Source of the DNA: Gluconacetobacter johannae
GTDB lineage: Bacteria; Pseudomonadota; Alphaproteobacteria; Acetobacterales; Acetobacteraceae
Direction: 5' to 3'
Length of the DNA stretch: 64,000 bases
NCBI RefSeq assembly: GCF_014174305.1
Contig: NZ_JABEQH010000010.1
Span: 78,938 to 142,937 of the forward strand
The notes beneath the pieces are model-generated. The model saw only the letters and a list, made by a program, of their open reading frames with translations, was not told the origin of the DNA and made no database searches. The position numbers and the translations under genes are program-made. Below, piece by piece: positions 15,920 to 25,567 of this stretch. The first letter of the stretch is position 1. Each line of letters begins with the position of its first letter.

Positions 15920-18514
15920 CTAGCGATCGTCGATCGCCCGCTTGGGCAGCAGGGCCGGTACGAAGATCAGGGTCGCCAGCAGCGTGCAGCTCAGCGACAG
16001 CAGCAGCAGCCGGCCCATGCTGGCCGTCCCCGGATGATGCGACGCGGCCAGCGAGCCGAACGCCGTGCCCGTGGTCAGCGCCGAGAACAGGACCGCCCGC
16101 GCCGTGGGGCTGGACAGCGGCGCGCGCACCCCGGCCCGCCAGTTCATCACGAAATAGATGTTGAACGACACGCCGACGCCCAGCAGCAGCGGCAGCGCGA
16201 TGATGTTGGCGAAATTGAGCTGTTCCGGCACCAGGACGATCAGGATGACCGTCATCAGCGCCGACAGCAGCAGCGGCGCCAGCACCAGCGCCATGTCCAG
16301 CAGCCGCCGCAGCGCCACCAGCAGGATCACCGCGATCATGACGATGGCCGACAGCGCGGCGAAGACGAACGCATGGACCATGGTCGTCGCGCTTTCGACC
16401 ACCTCGATCGCATCGCCACCGGCGTCGGGGGCGATGCCGCGGATCTGCGCGACATAGGCGTGCAGGTCGGCGTTGCCGACCATTTCGCGTTTCGGATGGA
16501 TTTCCACCAGCGCGCGGCCGTCGGGCAGCAGGTACTCCTGGCGGATCGAGGGGGGCACGTCGGCGATCGTGACCGGCTGCGCCGCCAGCATCTGGCGCAG
16601 CTGGTCCAGTTGCGCGGGCAGGAAGCGCACCAGCGCCACGTTGGCCGCCATCAGCACCGGGTCGGGCGCGTGTGACAGGCGGTCCAGCGCCGACTGGATG
16701 CGGCGCAGCGGATCGCCCGGGGGCAGCTTGTCCAGCACCCCACCGAGGTCCCGCGCCGTCCTGGCCGCCGACGCGCGCAGGGCGGCAGCGTCCGGCGCGG
16801 GCTTCGGGGTGGGGACGATCAGGGTCGGCAGCAGGATCGACGCCGAATCCTGGATCATCGCCAGCTTCGCCGGCTGGTCCTCCGGCACCATCGACCCCAG
16901 CCACATCGCATCGTCCACCAGCGGCAGGTGCGACAGGCGACTGGCCAGGATTTCGGCCTGCTTCAGGTCCGGAGCCAGCACCTGCGCCCCGTAGGGCGAG
17001 GATTGCGGGTCGGTCATCAACTGGCGCAGCACCTGCATCCCTTCGGATTTCGGGTCCTTGGTGTGCAGCGGATCGGCATCGAAGGTCAGGACCGGGATCA
17101 GCACCGCGCCCAGGACCGCCAGGAAGGTGAAGACGCTGAGGATCGGCACGCGATAGACCCGCACGGCGCGATCGGCCGGGCGGGCGACGGCGAAGCCCGT
17201 CGCCGGGTGGTCCAGCGACGGGCGGAACAGCCGCAGCAGCGCCGGCAGCAGCGTCAGCGTGCAGACAAACGCGATCAGCATGCCGAAGCCCGCGATCAGG
17301 CCCAGTTGCGCCACGCCGACGAAGGCGGTGGGGGTGAACGCCAGGAAGCCCGCCATCGTCGCCAGCGAGGCGACCAGGATCTGGTGCCCGGTTTCGTCGC
17401 CGGTGCGCGCCAGCGCGTCATGCAGCCCCGGCAGGCCGCCGCAGGACAGGCGCTGCGCGCGGAAGCGCACGGAAAACTGGATGGCGAAATCCACCGCGAT
17501 GCCGACGAACAGCACCGCGAAGGCCACGGAAATCAGGTTCAGCGTCCCCACGGCCAGCGCCGCGAAACCGGTGGTCAGCAGCAGCCCCGCCACCAGCGTG
17601 ATGACGATGGGCACGATGATGCGCCAGGTCCGCACCGCCAGGAACAGCCACAGCGTGACCAGCGCCAGCGACCCCAGCAGGCCCGCGACCATGCCCTGCG
17701 CGACGGTGGCGAATTCCTCGTCATTGATCTGCACGTCGCCGGTCAGATGGACGCGCGCATGGCCCGACCGCACGAATTCCAGGCCGGCGATGGCCCGGCG
17801 CATGGCGTCGCTGGCGGCCCCGCCCGGCTGGAAGGACCCATAGTCCAGCCGGGGCCGGGTGACCACGAACTGGAATTTCCCGCCCAGGTCGGCCAGGTCG
17901 CTGGCCAGCATCCGTTCCCATGACAGGGGCTGGGCGTGGCCGTCCGCCGCCTGCTCCAGCGTGGTGGCGAAGGCGTTCAGCGCCGGCTGGAAATTCTTGA
18001 GGTCCGCCTGGCCCTGCGACACGCCCAGCGCGATCAGCGACAGCGCGTCGAACAGGCCCCGCCCGGACGGATCGGCCGCGAGCCCGCCGAGGAAGGGCTG
18101 CGCCGTCACGGTGGTGTCCAGCACCGAGGCCAGGGTCTTGTTGTCCAGGAACATCAGCCCGTTGCGGACCAGGTACGGGTCCTGCTGGGGCAGCTCGACC
18201 GACTGGAAATGCGCCGTGTCGCCGCGCAGCCTGTCCGCCAGTTCGCGCGCGGTCACCTGCGCCTCTTCCGGCAGGTCGGCGTCGATCACCGCCACCAGGC
18301 GGTCCTGGTTCTGCGGGAACAGGCGCGCCAGCTCGTCCGACCGCTTCTTCCAGGGCAGGCTGGCCGAAAACATCGTGCCGGTGTCCGTCGTGACATCCAG
18401 CCGTTTCATGCTGCATGCCACGGCGCCCCCCACCAGGATCACGAACAGCAGCAGCACGAGCACGGCGCGATGGGAACAGACCGCCACGAGGCGACCGATC
18501 GGAAGGGACTGCAT
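15920..18514 (-). CDS. hpnN: Hopanoid biosynthesis-associated RND transporter HpnN
   Basis: 864 residues with two sets of membrane segments (one span plus a cluster of about five in each half) and two large periplasmic loops, the MMPL/RND layout. The N-terminal sequence MKRLDVTTDTGTMFSASLPW and the GIAVDFAIQFSVRFR span fit HpnN, which moves hopanoids from the inner to the outer membrane. The ATG at 18514 gives a short cytoplasmic tail before the first span. hpnL lies upstream on the same strand, separated by a repeat; other hpn genes are not in the window. Confidence 0.88.
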   Translation of the reverse strand: MQSLPIGRLVAVCSHRAVLVLLLFVILVGGAVACSMKRLDVTTDTGTMFSASLPWKKRSDELARLFPQNQDRLVAVIDADLPEEAQVTARELADRLRGDTAHFQSVELPQQDPYLVRNGLMFLDNKTLASVLDTTVTAQPFLGGLAADPSGRGLFDALSLIALGVSQGQADLKNFQPALNAFATTLEQAADGHAQPLSWERMLASDLADLGGKFQFVVTRPRLDYGSFQPGGAASDAMRRAIAGLEFVRSGHARVHLTGDVQINDEEFATVAQGMVAGLLGSLALVTLWLFLAVRTWRIIVPIVITLVAGLLLTTGFAALAVGTLNLISVAFAVLFVGIAVDFAIQFSVRFRAQRLSCGGLPGLHDALARTGDETGHQILVASLATMAGFLAFTPTAFVGVAQLGLIAGFGMLIAFVCTLTLLPALLRLFRPSLDHPATGFAVARPADRAVRVYRVPILSVFTFLAVLGAVLIPVLTFDADPLHTKDPKSEGMQVLRQLMTDPQSSPYGAQVLAPDLKQAEILASRLSHLPLVDDAMWLGSMVPEDQPAKLAMIQDSASILLPTLIVPTPKPAPDAAALRASAARTARDLGGVLDKLPPGDPLRRIQSALDRLSHAPDPVLMAANVALVRFLPAQLDQLRQMLAAQPVTIADVPPSIRQEYLLPDGRALVEIHPKREMVGNADLHAYVAQIRGIAPDAGGDAIEVVESATTMVHAFVFAALSAIVMIAVILLVALRRLLDMALVLAPLLLSALMTVILIVLVPEQLNFANIIALPLLLGVGVSFNIYFVMNWRAGVRAPLSSPTARAVLFSALTTGTAFGSLAASHHPGTASMGRLLLLSLSCTLLATLIFVPALLPKRAIDDR

Positions 18515-18677
18515 GATGCGTAATTCGGCCCTTGAGAAGCTGACGGCGGAAACGGAGGAAGGAAAACTGGCGCAGGATGCCGGCGGGCAGGACACCCGGT
18601 GACGCGGCATCGTTTGACCCAGGATGCGGTGCGGATGCAAGACGCATGTTCGGCCATCAGCCCGGCGGCCTGCGCGC

Positions 18678-18752
18678 CGAACCCGGCCAGGGCCACGGCC
18701 CTTGCATCCCATTCATTTCATAAAATCCTGGGTTTCCAATGGGCAAAGCCCC
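18678..18752 (+). repeat. Dispersed palindromic intergenic repeat, copy B
   Basis: Same order as copy A: CGAACCCGGCCAGGGCC, a CGGCCCTTGC arm, then CATCCCATTCATTTCATAAA and CCTGGGTTTCC. The left arm has one change (GGCCAGGG for GGCAAGGG), weakening the hairpin. It lies between hpnL and hpnN. Confidence 0.7.
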
Positions 18753-18761
18753 TGAATCGGG

Positions 18762-19769
18762 TCAGGACCCGGACAGGCCCACCCCGGGCTCCAGCCCCGG
18801 CTTGTGGCCGGGCCGCCAGTGGATTTCCATCCATTGCCAGCCTGCCAGCGACGGCAGGCCCCAGGCGATCTCGCGCAGGCGCTTGATGAGCGACAGGCCG
18901 ATCGAGACGGCCGGCGGCAGGCCGAACAGGCTGCCGATGATGACGAACCCGCCCTCGGACACGCCCAGGGCGCCGGGGATGGCAAACCCCGCCGATTTCG
19001 CCGCCTGCCCCACGCTTTCGATCACGAAGCCGCTGGCCAGCGACCGGTCCTGGCCCATGAAATGCAGGATGAGGCAGACCTCGACCGCGCCCAGCGACCA
19101 TCCCGCCAGTTGCAGCCCCCCGGCACGCAACGACCGGCCGGGCGCCTTGTACAGGCCCAGGATCTCGGCATGCAGGCCGCGTATGCCGTCCACGCCGCTC
19201 CATCCCAGATGGGCGGCGATGCGGATCAGCAGCCTCTCGACGATCGAGATCGCGCCCAGGCACTGGCTGCCCAGGAACACCGCGCCCAGCAGCAGCGCGA
19301 CGCCGGCGCTTTCGACCAGTTCGTCGGTGAGGGCCGAACGTTTCACCAGGACCAGCAGGATGCCCAGGCCGGCCAGCGTGAACACCACCTGGCTGAGCAG
19401 TTCGATCGTCAGGTCGCAGATCGTCGCGGCGGCGGCCCGGCGCAGCCCGGCTCCCCGGCGGGCCAGCAGGCGGGCCGACACGACCTCGCCCCCCACCTGG
19501 GCCACCGGCAGCAGATTGTTCACTCCCTCGCGCACGCAGCGCAGGGCGACCCAGTCGCGCAACGGCAGCGCCGGGGCGTCGTGCCCCGCGATGGTGCGCC
19601 ACGACGCGGCCGCCAGCAGCACCTGCACGGCGTGGAACAGGATGGCCGCCACGATGCCCCATCCGCCCTGCGCGACAAGTCCCAGGATCGCGTGAAACCC
19701 GAACCGCGACAGCAGCCAGATCGTCAGCGCCATGCCGAACAGCCCGGCCGTGAACGTAACCAGCCTCAT
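18762..19769 (-). CDS. hpnL: HpnL-like integral membrane protein (LPG synthase TM family)
   Basis: 335 residues with about eight hydrophobic segments. Conserved blocks of the lysylphosphatidylglycerol synthase/flippase-like (UPF0104) family are visible: NNLLPVAQVGGEVVSARLL and KSAGFAIPGALGVSEGGFVI. Position next to hpnN matches HpnL, a hopanoid-locus protein of unknown detailed function. There is no cytoplasmic MprF-type synthase domain. Confidence 0.78.
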   Translation of the reverse strand: MRLVTFTAGLFGMALTIWLLSRFGFHAILGLVAQGGWGIVAAILFHAVQVLLAAASWRTIAGHDAPALPLRDWVALRCVREGVNNLLPVAQVGGEVVSARLLARRGAGLRRAAAATICDLTIELLSQVVFTLAGLGILLVLVKRSALTDELVESAGVALLLGAVFLGSQCLGAISIVERLLIRIAAHLGWSGVDGIRGLHAEILGLYKAPGRSLRAGGLQLAGWSLGAVEVCLILHFMGQDRSLASGFVIESVGQAAKSAGFAIPGALGVSEGGFVIIGSLFGLPPAVSIGLSLIKRLREIAWGLPSLAGWQWMEIHWRPGHKPGLEPGVGLSGS

Positions 19770-19833
19770 CCCATGCCCCCGCGCCGGCCGGGTCGCCGTC
19801 CGGGCGACGGCGGCGGTCGGCGGGTCGAGCGTA

Positions 19834-20316
19834 TCAGCCCTTGATTTTCTGTATCAAGGCCAGACTTTCGACGCAGGCGGCGGCAGCCTCGCGACCCTTG
19901 TTATGTTCATCCGCGCCCGAGCGCACGCGGGCCTGTTCGTCGGTGTAGGTGGTCAGCACGCCGAACGCGACCGGGACTTCGGTGGCCAGCGACGCCTGCA
20001 TCAGGCCCATGGCGGCCCCCAGGCTGATGAATTCGAAATGCGCCGTGTCGCCCTTGATGACGCAGCCCAGGCAGATCACCCCGTCATAGCGCCCGGTGCG
20101 GGCCAGCGTCTGCGCCAGCAGCGGCAGTTCGTAGGCGCCGGGGGCATAGAGCACGTCGCCCTCGGCCACCGTGATGTCGTGTTCGCGCAGCCAGTCCAGC
20201 GCCCCGTCGCGCAGGCCGTGGGTCACGGGTTCGTTGAAACGGCTGACCACGATCGCCAGGCGCGGCGGACGCACGAACGTCAGGTCCGGGGCGGGGGACG
20301 GGGTATGGGTGCTCAT
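19834..20316 (-). CDS. ribH: 6,7-dimethyl-8-ribityllumazine synthase
   Basis: 160 residues. The substrate-binding blocks VVSRFNEPVTHGL, APGAYELPLLAQ and CLGCVIKGDTAHFEFI are intact. It condenses the butanone phosphate made by RibBA with the RibD product to form lumazine, the penultimate step to riboflavin. Last gene of the ribD-ribE-ribBA-ribH operon, 21 bp after ribBA. Its last codons contain an inverted repeat (CCTTGAT...ATCAAGG) that might stabilise the mRNA end. Confidence 0.96.
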   Translation of the reverse strand: MSTHTPSPAPDLTFVRPPRLAIVVSRFNEPVTHGLRDGALDWLREHDITVAEGDVLYAPGAYELPLLAQTLARTGRYDGVICLGCVIKGDTAHFEFISLGAAMGLMQASLATEVPVAFGVLTTYTDEQARVRSGADEHNKGREAAAACVESLALIQKIKG

Positions 20317-20337
20317 GTCAGGGTCTTTCCGGTCATA

Positions 20338-21600
20338 TTATTCGGCCGCCGTGCTGAGGGCGGTGCACAGCTGATGGCCCATGCGCGTGCGCTTGGCGTC
20401 CAGATAGGCGCGGTTGAACGGGTTGGGCGGGATTTCCAGCCCGATCCGGCTGCGGACGGCGAAGCCATGCCGTTCCACCGCCACGATCTTGGCCGGGTTG
20501 TTGGTCATCAGGTCCAGCGTCCTGACCCCCAGCGCCCGCAGGATCGCCGCCGCCGCCGTCCAGTCGCGGGCGTCGGTCTCGAACCCCAGACGGTGGTTGG
20601 CGTCCACCGTGTCGAATCCCTTGTCCTGCAAGGCGTAGGCGCGGATCTTGTTCGCAAGCCCGATCCCCCGCCCCTCATGCCCGCGCAGGTACAGCAGCAC
20701 GCCGCTGTCGGCCGCGCCGATGCGGTGCAGCGCGGTCTGGAGCTGCGCCCCGCAATCGCAGCGCAGCGAGCCCAGCGCGTCGCCCGTCACGCATTCGGAA
20801 TGCAGCCGCACCAGCGGCACCGCGCCGGCCCGGCCCGGATCGCCCTTGACCAGGGCCACATGTTCGGTCCCGTCGGAGGCGCGGAAGGCGTGGATCACCA
20901 GATCCTCGCCGCCATAGCTGCTGGGCAGCGCGGCCTGGGCCACCTTCTCGATCCGCCCTTCCGGGTCGGCCGGCGTCGCGGCGCGGCGCTCCAGCCAGCC
21001 GACCAGTTCGGCGATCGACAGGAGGGGCAGGCCATGCCGCGCGGCATAGGGGCGCAGGTCGTCCATCCGCGCCATCGACCCGTCCTCGTTCATGATCTCG
21101 CAGATCACCGCCGCCGGCGCCCGGCCCGCCAGGCGCGCCAGTTCGATCGAGGCCTCGGTATGGCCGTTGCGCGCCAGCACGCCGCCGGGGACGGCGCGCA
21201 GCGGAAAGACATGGCCGGGCGACACCAGGTCGGCCGGGCCGGCGTCCACCGCCACGGCGGCCTGGATGGTGCGGGCGCGGTCGGCGGCGGAAATGCCGGT
21301 GTCCACGCCCTCGCGCGCCTCGATCGAGACGGTGAACGCGGTTTCGCGCGGGCAGGTGTTCACCTGCGTCATCATCGACAGGCCCAGGCGATCCACCTGT
21401 TCGGCCTCCAGCGGCAGGCAGACCAGGCCGCGCCCGTGGGTGACCATGAAGTTGATCGCCTGCGGCGTGACCAGGTCGGCGGCCATGACCAGGTCGCCCT
21501 CGTTCTCGCGATCCTCGTCATCGACCAGAACCACCATGCCGCCCGCGCGGATCGCCGCGATCGCGGCTTCCAGCGCGGGGCTCATCACCGGTACTGACAT
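20338..21600 (-). CDS. ribBA: Bifunctional DHBP synthase / GTP cyclohydrolase II
   Basis: 420 residues. The N-terminal half carries the DHBP synthase acidic loop DDEDRENEGDLVMAA; the C-terminal half has the GTP cyclohydrolase II zinc site CVTGDALGSLRCDCGAQL and the RGHEGRGIGL motif, so both halves look active. It provides both early precursors of riboflavin. The start at 21600 overlaps the end of ribE by 16 bp. Confidence 0.96.
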   Translation of the reverse strand: MSVPVMSPALEAAIAAIRAGGMVVLVDDEDRENEGDLVMAADLVTPQAINFMVTHGRGLVCLPLEAEQVDRLGLSMMTQVNTCPRETAFTVSIEAREGVDTGISAADRARTIQAAVAVDAGPADLVSPGHVFPLRAVPGGVLARNGHTEASIELARLAGRAPAAVICEIMNEDGSMARMDDLRPYAARHGLPLLSIAELVGWLERRAATPADPEGRIEKVAQAALPSSYGGEDLVIHAFRASDGTEHVALVKGDPGRAGAVPLVRLHSECVTGDALGSLRCDCGAQLQTALHRIGAADSGVLLYLRGHEGRGIGLANKIRAYALQDKGFDTVDANHRLGFETDARDWTAAAAILRALGVRTLDLMTNNPAKIVAVERHGFAVRSRIGLEIPPNPFNRAYLDAKRTRMGHQLCTALSTAAE

Positions 21601-22202
21601 AGGGTCTCCACATATTTCGCGATCACGTCGACCTCGACATTCACGGCGTCGCCCGGCGCCATGGCGCCCAGGGTGGTGTGCGTCCAGGTATGGGGGATAA
21701 TCATCAGGGCGACGGCGAAGGCGTCGGGGCCGGCGTCCCCGGCCCCGACCTCGCCGATCTCGTTCAGGGTCAGGCTGATGCCGTCCAGCGTGATCGACCC
21801 CTTTTCCACCAGATAGCGACGCAGGCTCGCGGGGACGCCGAAGACGACGCGCCGCGCCTCGCCCGCCCGCTCGGCCGACAGCAGGCACGCGGTGCCGTCC
21901 ACATGGCCCTGCACGATATGGCCGGACAGACGGGTGGCCGGCGTGACCGCGCGTTCCAGATTGACGCGGCTGCCCTCGGCCAGCCGGCCCAGCGTCGTGC
22001 GGTCCAGCGTTTCCGCGCTGATGAAGAACGCCGCGTTCCCCGTCGCATCATAGTCGGTGACGGTCAGGCACACGCCGTTGACCGCGACGCTCTCCCCCAT
22101 CGACAGATCGCCGATGCCCGTCGCCACCGCGATACGCAGCGACCGGTCCCCACGGGTGGCGGCCGTGACGGTGCCCAGATGTTCTATGATGCCGGAAAAC
22201 AT
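21585..22202 (-). CDS. ribE: Riboflavin synthase, alpha chain
   Basis: 205 residues with the two tandem lumazine-binding domains: MFSGIIEHLG and AVNGVCLTV in the first, GHIVQGHVDG and DGISLTLNE in the second. It dismutates two lumazines to riboflavin. It overlaps ribD at its 5' end (19 bp) and ribBA at its 3' end, which points to tight translational coupling. Confidence 0.96.
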   Translation of the reverse strand: MFSGIIEHLGTVTAATRGDRSLRIAVATGIGDLSMGESVAVNGVCLTVTDYDATGNAAFFISAETLDRTTLGRLAEGSRVNLERAVTPATRLSGHIVQGHVDGTACLLSAERAGEARRVVFGVPASLRRYLVEKGSITLDGISLTLNEIGEVGAGDAGPDAFAVALMIIPHTWTHTTLGAMAPGDAVNVEVDVIAKYVETLCQYR

Positions 22203-23245
22203 GCTTCCTCCCTTGGCGCGGCCAGGCCGGGGACCAGGCGCAGCGGCGTGTCCGTCCCGTTCCTGACCGCGATATCCATCCGTTCGCGCCCCGCCGGCGT
22301 AACCCCGATGGTCAGCCAGTCGTCCCAGATCCCCTCCGCCCGCATCGCATCCAGCAGGGCCGGCCCGGCCTCGACCAGCGCCCACAGCGCCCCGGCCTCG
22401 CCCAGCAGCGCGGGGACCCGCGCGATATCGTCACAGCTCCGCACATCGAACCCCCGGGCCGTGGCCGCCGCGCGCCAGTCGTCCGGCAGGCGTCCCCGCC
22501 GGTCGCACACCACCAGCAGGCGCCCGGCGCGGCCCGCGTGGTCGGGCACCCGGCGCACATCCAGCCCTGGCCGATCGGCCAGCACGGTGCCGATGCCGGT
22601 CACCACCGCGTCGGTCGCCCGGCGCAGGCGGTGCGCCACGTCCAGCGCGCCATCGGAGGTAAAGGTCGTCCGTCCCGCCGGCGGGATCATGGAGCCGTCG
22701 GCCGCGACGGCCTGCTTGACCGTCATCCACGCCCGGCCGGTGCGCGACCAGTGGACGAAGGGGGCGATCAGCGCCCGGCAGTCGGCGGCCAATGCGGCAG
22801 CATCGGAATCAGGCAGGTCCGCCAGCATGCGGACATCGCATCCGGCCGCGCGCAGGCGCGCGGCGCCTCCGCCGGCGACACGGGGGTTGGGATCGGCGGC
22901 CCCGACCCACACCGCGCGGATGGGCGAGGCCAGGATCGCCTCGGAACAGGGGCCGGTGCGGCCGGTGTGGTTGCAGGGTTCCAGGGTGACGACGGCCGTC
23001 GCCGCGCGGTCGATCAGCCCCTGCCGCGCGCAGGTCCGCAGGGCCAGGGCCTCGGCATGCGGGGCGCCGGCGCGGTGATGGGCGGCAACGGTCAGGATTT
23101 CGCCCTGGGCATCCAGGATGGCGCAGCCGACGGGGGGATTGGGGGCGGTGGCGCCCATATGGCGCGACGCCTCGGCAAGCGCGGCCCGGAACGCCCGGCC
23201 GATGATGGGGGAAAGACCATCCGGATCGCAATCCGGACGACGCAT
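22184..23245 (-). CDS. ribD: Riboflavin biosynthesis deaminase/reductase RibD
   Basis: 353 residues. The deaminase half has the zinc ligands in HAEALAL and PCNHTGRTGPC; the C-terminal half is the reductase (WMTVKQAVAADG, then TGIGTVLADRP). The ATG at 23245 lies 115 bp downstream of the FMN riboswitch, making this the first, directly controlled gene of the operon. Confidence 0.95.
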   Translation of the reverse strand: MRRPDCDPDGLSPIIGRAFRAALAEASRHMGATAPNPPVGCAILDAQGEILTVAAHHRAGAPHAEALALRTCARQGLIDRAATAVVTLEPCNHTGRTGPCSEAILASPIRAVWVGAADPNPRVAGGGAARLRAAGCDVRMLADLPDSDAAALAADCRALIAPFVHWSRTGRAWMTVKQAVAADGSMIPPAGRTTFTSDGALDVAHRLRRATDAVVTGIGTVLADRPGLDVRRVPDHAGRAGRLLVVCDRRGRLPDDWRAAATARGFDVRSCDDIARVPALLGEAGALWALVEAGPALLDAMRAEGIWDDWLTIGVTPAGRERMDIAVRNGTDTPLRLVPGLAAPREEACFPAS

Positions 23246-23359
23246 CCCCGAGCTTACCGAAACCTCAGCCAAGACAAGCGGTCCCATCCTACCGGACGGA
23301 CCCGGGGCGCAACAGACCACACAGCACGCGCCACCACGTGGCGCCTCCGCACAGGCCTC

Positions 23360-23520
23360 GTTCTCTATCATCCGGACTATACCGTCGGCCCCGGAGTCAC
23401 ACCGGGTCTGCTGTCCCCGTCCGGCCGGAAGGCCGTGCGGGCGCTCGCGGGCTGATGCGCCGGTCCGAAAACCGGATGCAAATACCGCCGGTGGGGACTT
23501 TCACCCCGCCCCGAGAACGT
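23360..23520 (-). promoter_or_regulatory. FMN riboswitch (RFN element)
   Basis: On the minus strand the conserved RFN blocks occur in order: CGTTCTCGGGGCGGGGTGAA, AGTCCCCACCGGCGGTA, a variable hairpin arm, GCCCGCGAGCG, CAGCAGACCCGGTGTGACTC, CCGGGGCCGACGGTATAGTC and CGGATGATAGAGAAC closing helix P1. FMN binding represses ribD-ribE-ribBA-ribH. Between it and the ribD start is a perfect 7-bp hairpin (23328-23344) with no T run, so control may act on translation or through Rho rather than by an intrinsic terminator. Confidence 0.95.
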
Positions 23521-23639
23521 CAATAACCCGGTCACACGAACCGGAATGCGCTATTATTGGGAAGGAACGAACCAAAAAGCAAGGCTCGCGTCGCGCCTGG
23601 CGCGCGGGGCCGCGCGCGACCGGCGGGCAGCAAACCTAT

Positions 23640-23735
23640 GGCAAGGGCTTTGACCTTGACCCACCAAAGGGCTCGGCCCTTTGGAAACCCCCGACTTTAT
23701 GCATGTCGGGGTGCAAGGGCCTCGGCCCTTGACGG
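23640..23735 (-). repeat. Dispersed palindromic intergenic repeat, copy C (inverted)
   Basis: Three perfect hairpins: CCAAAGGGC-TCG-GCCCTTTGG (23664-23684), CCCCGAC/GTCGGGG (23689-23711) and CAAGGGCC-TC-GGCCCTTG (23714-23731). Read on the minus strand the order CAAGGGCC..GGCCCTTGCA, CATAAA, GGGTTTCCAA matches copies A, B and D. Together with the riboswitch it fills the gap between ribD and the entericidin-like gene. Confidence 0.7.
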
Positions 23736-23749
23736 CTTGGATGACAAAA

Positions 23750-23956
23750 CTACTGGGGGGATGCGCCGGTCGAATGGGTGATATGTCCTTGCGTCGCGTT
23801 TGCCCCCCGCGAGACGTCATGACCGACCGAGCTGACGTCCTCGCCGGCCCCCCGCACGGTGTTGCAGGCCGACAGTCCCGCCGACATGCCCAGCATCGCC
23901 ACCGTCACCAGAACGGCGCGGCAGAGGCTGGATGTCGGAAAACGATCGTGGCTCAT
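23750..23956 (-). CDS. Entericidin A/B-like small lipoprotein
   Basis: 68 residues. A signal sequence (LCRAVLVTVAMLGMSAG) ends in a lipobox LSAC; the mature part CNTVRGAGEDVSSVGHDV is the typical entericidin sequence. AGGAGG stands a few bases before the ATG at 23956. Such proteins are small outer-membrane lipoproteins linked to stress or programmed lysis; the role here is unknown. The C-terminal tail after the entericidin core is longer than in E. coli EcnB. Monocistronic, divergent from the symporter gene. Confidence 0.85.
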   Translation of the reverse strand: MSHDRFPTSSLCRAVLVTVAMLGMSAGLSACNTVRGAGEDVSSVGHDVSRGANATQGHITHSTGASPQ

Positions 23957-24052
23957 GGAAGCCTCCTGTACAGATTGGCATCCTCCAGAAACCCTGCGGG
24001 CGGGGCAAAGTTCCTCCCGGCCTTCCGCCTCCACTGCCCCGAACGGAGATCC

Positions 24053-25567
24053 ATGTCCCTGACCGAACCCGCGATCATCGGCCTGTGCCTGCTGGCCCTC
24101 GCCGCCCTGTCGTTGCGCCTGGCGCGGAGGGACCGGGCGGCGCCGGGGCGGGCCGGACGTCCGGGCCACGACCTGCCGACCTGGGCCATCTGCCTGTCCA
24201 TCGTCGCCACCGAGACCTCGACCCTGACCGTCATCAGCGTGCCGGGGGTGGCCTATGGCGGCGGCCTGGTGTTCGTCGGGCTGGGCCTGGGCTACGTCGC
24301 CGGGCGGATCGTCGTGGCGTGGCTGCTGCTGCCGCTGTATGCGCGCGACGGGTTTTCCAGCGCCTACCAGTATCTGGGCGAACGGTTCGGGCGCGGGATG
24401 CAGCGCCTGGCCTCGGCCGTCTTCCTGGGCACGCGGCTGCTGGCCGAGGGGGTGCGGCTGTTCGCCTCCACCCTGCCCATCTGCGCGCTGCTGGCGGCGG
24501 CGCACCTGCCGGCCGGGCCGCTGCCGGTGCTGGTCGGGCTGACGGCGCTGACCGCCGCCTATACCGCGGCCGGGGGGCTGCGGGCCGTCGTCTGGTCCGA
24601 CAGCATCCAGTTCGGCCTCTATACGCTGGGGGCCGTCCTGTGCATCGGCCTGCTGCTGCCCCATGCCGACCGGGCGGCGCTGGGGGCGGCGTGGCGCGCC
24701 GGCCGTCTCGCGATCTTCCACGGCGACGACGCCATCCTGACGTCGCCCTATGCCCCGGCGACGGCGCTGGTGGGCGGGGCGATCCTGTCCATGGCCTCGC
24801 ACGGGGCGGACCAGTTGATGGTCCAGCGCGTGCTGGCGGCCCGGTCGCTGCGCGCGGCGCGGATCGCCATGGTCGGCAGCGCGGTCGTCGTCACCGGCCT
24901 GTTCGGCCTGCTGTCGGCGGTGGGGGTGCTGCTGTGGGTCCGCAATGGCGGGGCGTCGCCGGCCGCGCTGGGGCTGCGTTCGCCCGACGCGCTGTTTCCC
25001 GCCTTCATCGCCCGCGACCTGCCGCCGGCCCTGTCGGCGCTGCTGATTGCGGGCATCATCAGCGCCACGATGGGATCGCTGTCCTCGGCGCTGAACGCGA
25101 TGACCGGCTCGACCCTGGCGGACCTGCTGCCGGCCGCGGCATGGCGGGGGCGGATCGGGGCGGCGACGCTGTCGCGCGGCATCACCGTGCTGTGGGCGGT
25201 GCTGCTGATCGGGGCGGCGTCGTGCTTTTCGAATACCGGCCGGTCGGCCGTGGTCTTCGGCCTGTCGATCGCCGGCTATTCCTACGGCGCGCTGCTGGGC
25301 GCGTTCCTGTTCGGGCTGCTGGTGCCGGGCGCGCGGCAGCGCGACGCCGTGCCGGCCTTCGCCGGCACGCTGGCGGTCATGGCGGCGCTGATCCTGTTCG
25401 TGCATCCGGGCGGCCGCGACATCGCCTTCCCCTGGCTGGTGCCCATCGGGGTCGCCGCGACCTTCGCCATCGGGCTGGCCTGCCGGCTGCGGCCCCGCCC
25501 GGCCTTTCGCGACGCGGCGGCCCGCCCTACGCTGGATCCGACCGAGATGGAGCACGAGACACGATGA
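24053..25567 (+). CDS. Sodium:solute symporter (SSS) family protein
   Basis: 504 residues with about thirteen hydrophobic segments. The fragments ATETSTLTVISVPGVAYGGG, TAAYTAAGGLRAVVWSDSIQ and SALLIAGIISATMGSLSSAL are the characteristic SSS family regions, including the sodium-site spans. Substrate not predictable from sequence. The stop overlaps the ATG of the serine hydrolase gene as ATGA, so the two are an operon; a hydrolase-transporter pair suggests uptake of a released product such as a sugar or peptide fragment. Confidence 0.87.
   Translation: MSLTEPAIIGLCLLALAALSLRLARRDRAAPGRAGRPGHDLPTWAICLSIVATETSTLTVISVPGVAYGGGLVFVGLGLGYVAGRIVVAWLLLPLYARDGFSSAYQYLGERFGRGMQRLASAVFLGTRLLAEGVRLFASTLPICALLAAAHLPAGPLPVLVGLTALTAAYTAAGGLRAVVWSDSIQFGLYTLGAVLCIGLLLPHADRAALGAAWRAGRLAIFHGDDAILTSPYAPATALVGGAILSMASHGADQLMVQRVLAARSLRAARIAMVGSAVVVTGLFGLLSAVGVLLWVRNGGASPAALGLRSPDALFPAFIARDLPPALSALLIAGIISATMGSLSSALNAMTGSTLADLLPAAAWRGRIGAATLSRGITVLWAVLLIGAASCFSNTGRSAVVFGLSIAGYSYGALLGAFLFGLLVPGARQRDAVPAFAGTLAVMAALILFVHPGGRDIAFPWLVPIGVAATFAIGLACRLRPRPAFRDAAARPTLDPTEMEHETR

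Noticed and set aside
23640..23735. CRISPR-like array
   Set aside because: The palindromes are of unequal sequence, with no regular spacer length; they belong to the dispersed repeat family.
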